From positions 2,716 to 12,739 of the forward strand of contig MHCO01000044.1 of the NCBI GenBank assembly GCA_001816645.1: a DNA stretch of 10,024 bases, given 5' to 3'. The position numbers were made by a program, and so were the translations under genes. Numbering within the stretch: position 1 is the stretch's first letter; every line of letters starts with the position of its first letter. The notes under the pieces were generated by a model. The model ran no database searches, was not told where the DNA came from, and saw only the letters and a program-made list of their open reading frames with translations. Below are positions 6,957 to 10,024 of the stretch, in pieces. This DNA comes from Candidatus Woykebacteria bacterium GWB1_45_5. Lineage in GTDB: Bacteria; Patescibacteriota; Microgenomatia; Woykebacterales; RBG-16-39-9b.

Positions 6957-8465
6957 TTAAACTTTTTTCTTGGGGACTGTTTTCTTGGCCATCTCGATAG
7001 CCTCTTCCTTAGTTTTAATTTCGCCGCTCAAGTAGGCTTCTTGGCAACCGCGGATAATTTCACCAAACGCTCTTCCTGGTTCTAAACCAAGGGCAATCAG
7101 GTCTCGACCGCGGATAATCGATTCAACTGGTTTTTCCGCTACGTCAAGCACCCGCGCCATTCTAGTAAGCTCCATCAGTCTATCTAAATCGCGTGCCAGA
7201 CCGCCCCGACCTCTTTGATCGGCTTCAACTACCCAAGCTAGTTGCTCTATCGTTGCTGGTTTTAACCTGGCCGACAACTTTCGAACCCCTGAGTCGGTCA
7301 ATTCCTCTGCTGAAGTTAAATACAGATGAGCGCGGATCAAGGGGTAGATTTGTCGGTTAACGCCATCCCCAAATTCCATTTTTGCTAAAAACCGCCTAGC
7401 TGGTTCTACTCCAGCTTCGGCGTGACCGTAGGAAGTCAGCCGCTGCTTACCGCGCACCCCTCTGACTTCTGTTGTCAGTGGCTTACCAAGATCATGCAAC
7501 AAAGTAGCGGTTAAAACCACCAAAGCATCGTCCCCTTCCAAATTTTCTCTGCGGACAATTTCTGCCGCTACATCAACAGTCTGTAAAGTATGGGTCCAGA
7601 CATCACCTTCAGGATGCCAACTCGGCTCTTGTTCAAGACCAACCAACGCCTCTAGTTCTGGATGCAATTTTTCTAAGACTCCAAGATCTCTTGCTACCTC
7701 CAAGCCCACTGAAGGTTTTTCGCTTTTTAAAAGCAATTTACGCCACTCTTCGCCAATCCGCGCGGCCGGGAGTTCGGAAAGTGGTAATCCTTTGGCGATT
7801 TCTTTGGTTTTCTCCTCAACGCTAAAGCCGAAGCGGCCGGCAAACTGAGCAAGTCTTAAAACCCGCAGTGGGTCTTCGCCAAAAGTCGCTGGATCAACCG
7901 CCCGTAAAAATTTATTTTTTAAATCCTCAACCCCACCGTGCGGATCAACAATTTCGTTTGTTAAGGGATCAAGAGCAATCGAATTAATGGTTAGATCCCT
8001 TCTTCGTGTAGCCTCGGCAACAGAAAGTGTCGGATCGACAGTTATCTCAAAACCTTTGTGCCCAGAACCGATTTTTGATTCGCGGCGGGGAAAAGAAATA
8101 TCAATTGGCCCTAGTTTTATTACTCCGAAACTCTTTCCAACCAAGTTGGGAGGGGCGAAATCTTTAAACTCTTCCAAAATAGTTGCTGTTTTGTCAGGAT
8201 CTAGGTTATAAACCTCGAGATCGATATCTTTAGATTCGACCGTCTGCCCAGCCCGCCGCATTACCTCATCCCGGGCGTAGCCACCAATAATTAAAGCTCG
8301 TCCGCCTTGCTCTTTGACCTTGGCGGCAAGTTCTTTCACCACGGCCAGTTCTTTCTTCTCCTCTTCTGGTGCTAAGGCAGCTTCTGGTGCCGCCTCTGGC
8401 TCGCTGGGCGAGCCTTCGATCGGAAGATTTTCCTCTTGGTCTAAAAAGCTTTCTACCTCACTCAT
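6957..8465 (-). CDS. cca: CCA tRNA nucleotidyltransferase with HD domain
   Basis: This class II nucleotidyltransferase adds or repairs the 3' CCA of tRNAs in the cytoplasm. Numbered from the ATG at 8465 (502 aa), the nucleotidyltransferase head shows ALIIGGYARDEVMRR (57-71) and the metal-binding pair DID (80-82), then RRRDLTINSIALDP (154-167), and EDPLRVLRLAQFAGRF (197-212) of the neck. An HD domain follows, with WTHTL (H292), LLHDLGK (H324, D325) and SYGHAEAG (H348), giving possible phosphohydrolase activity as in E. coli-type Cca. The extra length over the usual ~410-450 aa is partly an acidic Glu/Pro/Ala-rich N-terminal tail (1-40). A TTG directly precedes the ATG and could extend the protein by one residue; ATG is the better choice. 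A perfect TATAAT lies nine bases upstream, implying a leaderless or nearly leaderless message. Some enzymes of this family are poly(A) polymerases, which I cannot exclude. Confidence 0.92.
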   Translation of the reverse strand: MSEVESFLDQEENLPIEGSPSEPEAAPEAALAPEEEKKELAVVKELAAKVKEQGGRALIIGGYARDEVMRRAGQTVESKDIDLEVYNLDPDKTATILEEFKDFAPPNLVGKSFGVIKLGPIDISFPRRESKIGSGHKGFEITVDPTLSVAEATRRRDLTINSIALDPLTNEIVDPHGGVEDLKNKFLRAVDPATFGEDPLRVLRLAQFAGRFGFSVEEKTKEIAKGLPLSELPAARIGEEWRKLLLKSEKPSVGLEVARDLGVLEKLHPELEALVGLEQEPSWHPEGDVWTHTLQTVDVAAEIVRRENLEGDDALVVLTATLLHDLGKPLTTEVRGVRGKQRLTSYGHAEAGVEPARRFLAKMEFGDGVNRQIYPLIRAHLYLTSAEELTDSGVRKLSARLKPATIEQLAWVVEADQRGRGGLARDLDRLMELTRMARVLDVAEKPVESIIRGRDLIALGLEPGRAFGEIIRGCQEAYLSGEIKTKEEAIEMAKKTVPKKKV

Positions 8466-8473
8466 CAATTTTG

Positions 8474-8479
8474 ATTATA
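8474..8479 (-). promoter_or_regulatory. -10 element of the CCA-enzyme gene
   Basis: A perfect TATAAT on the minus strand ends nine bases before the ATG at 8465. No convincing -35 is visible 16-18 bases further upstream (best TGCAAA). Transcription would start about one to two bases before the ATG, so the message would be essentially leaderless; no SD is present. Confidence 0.5.
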
Positions 8480-8510
8480 ATGGAAACTTCTTTATGTTTG
8501 CATCTTTGGG

Positions 8511-8560
8511 GAAAAAGTTAGGGCCCGCCTCGGTTTTCTTTCGAAAACCTTACGGGCCCT
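8511..8560 (-). terminator. Rho-independent terminator with nested hairpin behind the lipoprotein gene
   Basis: AGGGCCCG (8520-8527) pairs with CGGGCCCT (8553-8560), and inside it GGTTTTC (8532-8538) pairs with GAAAACC (8543-8549) around a TTTC loop, giving 15 paired positions with a small internal loop. On the minus strand CTTTTTCC follows directly (8517-8510). The lipoprotein stop codon TAA (8552-8550) lies in the internal loop and its last two codons are in the outer stem, so translation to the end would disturb folding. Confidence 0.85.
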
Positions 8561-8984
8561 CTCCCTCGGCACACCCACTAAGGTAGTAATCCGAGGGGCT
8601 CATTCGTGCATAAAACGAGTTGGGGTAGACGATGTGAACATTAAGATCGCAAAGGTTATCAATCCCGAAGCGCGGTTTAACCCACTCTTCGAAATCAAGC
8701 CTCGCGGCCCGTCCGTCCTCAGGGGTTGTGACGTTGCGGATTACAAGAACAATGTCAGGCTCGCCCTCGTAGATCCAACAAAGCATCCCCCAGAAATCGT
8801 CATAAACCCCAGACTTGCTACACAGCTCAGCCTTCTGCTCCTGCGTAGGAGCGGCTACCGTAGCTGCAGCCTGCGGGATCGATGTCGGGGGGGTCCTCTC
8901 AACCCCAATTTCCTGTCCCTCCCCCCCACAGGCGGCAAGAACGGCTGTTGCTAGCACGAAGGCTAGCATAACCAGTTTGGACAT
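8550..8984 (-). CDS. Small surface lipoprotein of unknown function
   Basis: This 144-aa protein has a textbook lipoprotein signal: basic start, hydrophobic core, lipobox LAAC (16-19), cleavage before C19 and lipid attachment there. A Gly/Glu then Pro/Thr/Ala-rich tether (20-50) leads to a globular domain of about 95 residues with cysteines at 55, 69, 112 and 138, which could form two disulfides outside the membrane. I recognise no family; the domain contains LCWIYEGEPDIVLVIRNV and FEEWVKPRFGIDNLC. The start is fixed by GGAGG seven bases upstream. The gene is alone between its own near-consensus promoter and a strong terminator. Parts are clearly richer in G+C than neighbouring genes, and it contains G7 and C7 tracts near the 5' end, so transfer from another lineage is possible. 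Confidence 0.85.
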   Translation of the reverse strand: MSKLVMLAFVLATAVLAACGGEGQEIGVERTPPTSIPQAAATVAAPTQEQKAELCSKSGVYDDFWGMLCWIYEGEPDIVLVIRNVTTPEDGRAARLDFEEWVKPRFGIDNLCDLNVHIVYPNSFYARMSPSDYYLSGCAEGEGP

Positions 8985-8991
8985 CTGCCAA

Positions 8992-8996
8992 CCTCC
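8992..8996 (-). promoter_or_regulatory. Strong Shine-Dalgarno site of the lipoprotein gene
   Basis: GGAGG on the minus strand is seven bases before the ATG at 8984. It lies just after the leader hairpin (9004-9020), so the two may influence each other. Confidence 0.8.
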
Positions 8997-9003
8997 GTAA
9001 CTA

Positions 9004-9020
9004 CCCGCTATTTTGGCGGG
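9004..9020 (-). promoter_or_regulatory. Hairpin in the lipoprotein mRNA leader
   Basis: CCCGC (9004-9008) pairs with GCGGG (9016-9020) around a 7-base AT-rich loop. The stem lies in the predicted leader, seven bases before the SD. There is no T tract, so it is not a terminator; it may stabilise the message or affect ribosome access. Confidence 0.45.
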
Positions 9021-9040
9021 AACTACTTCAACAAGATGTA

Positions 9041-9069
9041 ATTATACCACTATAGGATAAATAAGTCAA
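9041..9069 (-). promoter_or_regulatory. Near-consensus promoter of the lipoprotein gene
   Basis: On the minus strand TTGACT (9069-9064) and a perfect TATAAT (9046-9041) are 17 bases apart, and TGG before the -10 gives an extended -10. Transcription would start near 9034, giving a leader of about 50 bases that contains a hairpin and a strong SD. It is the best promoter in the window and predicts high expression. Confidence 0.8.
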
Positions 9070-9078
9070 GCGTGGTTT

Positions 9079-9537
9079 TCAGTTGCAGTTAGAAGTACTT
9101 GTATCTTCAACCTTCAAAACATCCTTTAACGCTGCTGGTGGCGCATAGAAGATTTTTAACTTACAGATATCTGCTCTCCTCGCCTTAAAATAATCTTCCG
9201 CTTCTTTTTTATATTCGCGGTATTGCTCCAGTGTTTTAGCGTTTTTGATTGTGACCAGAAAATCGCCGTACTTTGGCGAATAACCAATCTCAAATTTTTC
9301 GTTATAGGCAATTACTGCGGGCTGCTTGACTCCCTTCAGTTTCTCCGCTAAGACGACCGATTTGGCAGGCGACGGGAGAGCAGTTTCTTCTTTCCTGACG
9401 ACCTCTTGTTTCTTTGATAATCCCAGATAAACAATTAAGGCGCTTACTCCAACCGCGATAAAAAACAAAACCAAAGCGATTATTACTCGTTTGGTTGTTA
9501 AATTTTTTAGTTGGCCTATCAAGTTTCTTAACATCAT
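9079..9537 (-). CDS. Single-pass membrane protein with small extracytoplasmic domain, unknown function
   Basis: This 152-aa protein has a short basic cytoplasmic start (residues 1-17), one strong membrane helix (18-40), a charged linker with a Pro-Ser-Pro turn (41-60), and an ~90-residue domain with strands KFEIGYSPKYGDFLVTIKNA (81-100), a Lys/Glu/Tyr-rich helix (102-120) and CKLKIFYAPP (125-134). Two cysteines (125, 151) could pair outside. I do not recognise a family, although similar short anchored proteins are frequent in CPR genomes. Two adjacent ATG codons begin the gene and no SD is visible. It follows the transglycosylase-like gene by 15 bases, so the two are probably co-transcribed, and an envelope role is likely by context. 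Confidence 0.8.
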   Translation of the reverse strand: MMLRNLIGQLKNLTTKRVIIALVLFFIAVGVSALIVYLGLSKKQEVVRKEETALPSPAKSVVLAEKLKGVKQPAVIAYNEKFEIGYSPKYGDFLVTIKNAKTLEQYREYKKEAEDYFKARRADICKLKIFYAPPAALKDVLKVEDTSTSNCN

Positions 9538-9544
9538 TTTAGAT

Positions 9545-9557
9545 TTTATATTTTATA
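9545..9557 (-). promoter_or_regulatory. Tandem TATAAA boxes before the 152-aa gene (weak)
   Basis: On the minus strand TATAAA occurs twice, at 9557-9552 and 9550-9545. The second would start transcription about one base before the ATG at 9537, making a leaderless message. No good -35 is seen, and the run overlaps the end of the upstream gene, so this may be just AT-rich sequence. Confidence 0.25.
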
Positions 9558-10024
9558 ATGCACATTTAGCCGGATAGACATTACAGACGAATGGACTCTC
9601 GCTACCAAACCAAATATTATATGGGCCCCACTCACCTACCTGATATTTCCCAGTCTCTCCCCCATTCCAAGTCCAAACAGTTCTTTCTACCTGTGCATAT
9701 GGATTATAAATATCACCGTCCTTGATTCCATCTCGCACATCTGGAGGTCTATTAGGTGCTCCAGAATCAACGGCGGGTTTGTACCAGATATTACTACCGA
9801 CGGCCGGCTGCGAATATTGTCTGCTCCAAGTGCCCGGTAAATATTGAAAGATACCGTGCCAGTTACCGCTAGCATTGTAGGCTGTGGACGGGAAGTCGAC
9901 ACCAAAACTTTCTTGTATCATCACATTAAACATTTTACCAGCAAAGGTGTTTCTTTCCGCTTCAGTCACGTTTCTATTTTCTTTATAGTCACGGGTCGGT
10001 CTCTTCTCGACTATGTAACTATGC
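9553..10024 (-). CDS. Lytic transglycosylase-like (lysozyme-fold) protein, 5' partial
   Basis: The last 156 codons of a longer gene are visible; the frame is open to the window edge, so the GTG at 9969 is probably internal. Lysozyme-fold features are present: NVMIQESFG with the likely catalytic glutamate (E20 counting from that GTG), then NWHGIFQYLPGTWSRQ (36-51), the equivalent of G-x-x-Q-F-x-P-x-T-W in SLT transglycosylases and Rpf-like proteins, and NPYAQVERTVWTWNGG (89-104), the helix that closes the sugar groove. Such enzymes cleave the MurNAc-GlcNAc bond of peptidoglycan outside the membrane. The C-terminal FVC...KCAL cysteines (129, 136) may form a disulfide. A signal peptide should lie beyond the edge. 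With a VirD4-like ATPase nearby, a VirB1-like role in opening the wall for a secretion channel or pilus is plausible, but not shown. Confidence 0.75.
   Translation of the reverse strand, partial: HSYIVEKRPTRDYKENRNVTEAERNTFAGKMFNVMIQESFGVDFPSTAYNASGNWHGIFQYLPGTWSRQYSQPAVGSNIWYKPAVDSGAPNRPPDVRDGIKDGDIYNPYAQVERTVWTWNGGETGKYQVGEWGPYNIWFGSESPFVCNVYPAKCAL

Noticed and set aside
8634..9000. Open frames of 106 and 61 codons on the plus strand opposite the lipoprotein
   Set aside because: They lie antisense to a gene with signal peptide, promoter, SD and terminator, and show no domain or start signal of their own.
9967..9969. GTG as the true start of the transglycosylase-like gene
   Set aside because: The frame stays open to the window edge, there is no SD, and starting here would leave a secreted-type enzyme without a signal peptide.
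1..10024. CRISPR arrays, insertion sequences, rRNA genes or an alternative TGA code
   Set aside because: No regularly spaced repeats, transposase motifs, terminal inverted repeats or rRNA-like stretches were seen, and TGA functions as a stop at the end of several intact genes.

Overview
The window looks like chromosomal DNA from a Candidate Phyla Radiation (Patescibacteria) bacterium. I infer this from the gene style, not from a marker gene: a large VirD4/TraG-like ATPase preceded by a roughly 350-residue N-terminal region, many small uncharacterised proteins, acidic Pro/Glu-rich tails on otherwise ordinary proteins, and gene starts lying only a few bases downstream of promoter-like hexamers with no Shine-Dalgarno site. 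TGA ends several genes, so this is not the TGA=Gly code of Gracilibacteria or Absconditabacteria.

Layout. Bases 1-2411 (+) hold a large protein cut by the left edge, with three diverged copies of one domain, an Ala/Glu/Arg-rich helix, Gly-rich hydrophobic segments, a Pro/Thr spacer and a C-terminal domain. Bases 2455-2778 (+) hold a small helical acidic protein with its own promoter. All other genes are on the minus strand. Reading leftward from 6898, a tight three-gene operon encodes a disordered 117-aa protein, a 905-aa membrane-anchored VirD4/TraG-like ATPase, and a 317-aa protein whose motif order matches the HopA1 effector family. Bases 8465-6957 encode a CCA-adding tRNA nucleotidyltransferase with an HD domain. 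Bases 8984-8550 encode a small lipoprotein in a self-contained transcription unit: near-consensus promoter, leader hairpin, strong SD and nested terminator hairpin. Bases 9537-9079 encode a single-pass membrane protein. At the right edge lies a lytic-transglycosylase-like protein whose reading frame runs off the window.

How the genes may fit together (inference): a VirB1-like muramidase, a VirD4-like ATPase and membrane or surface proteins suggest that the window lies in or beside a type IV secretion or pilus locus. The HopA1-like gene, translationally coupled to the ATPase gene, is a candidate secreted effector or modifying enzyme. The CCA enzyme is housekeeping. The lipoprotein gene has two seven-base G/C homopolymers in its first 36 codons and is a candidate phase-variable surface protein.
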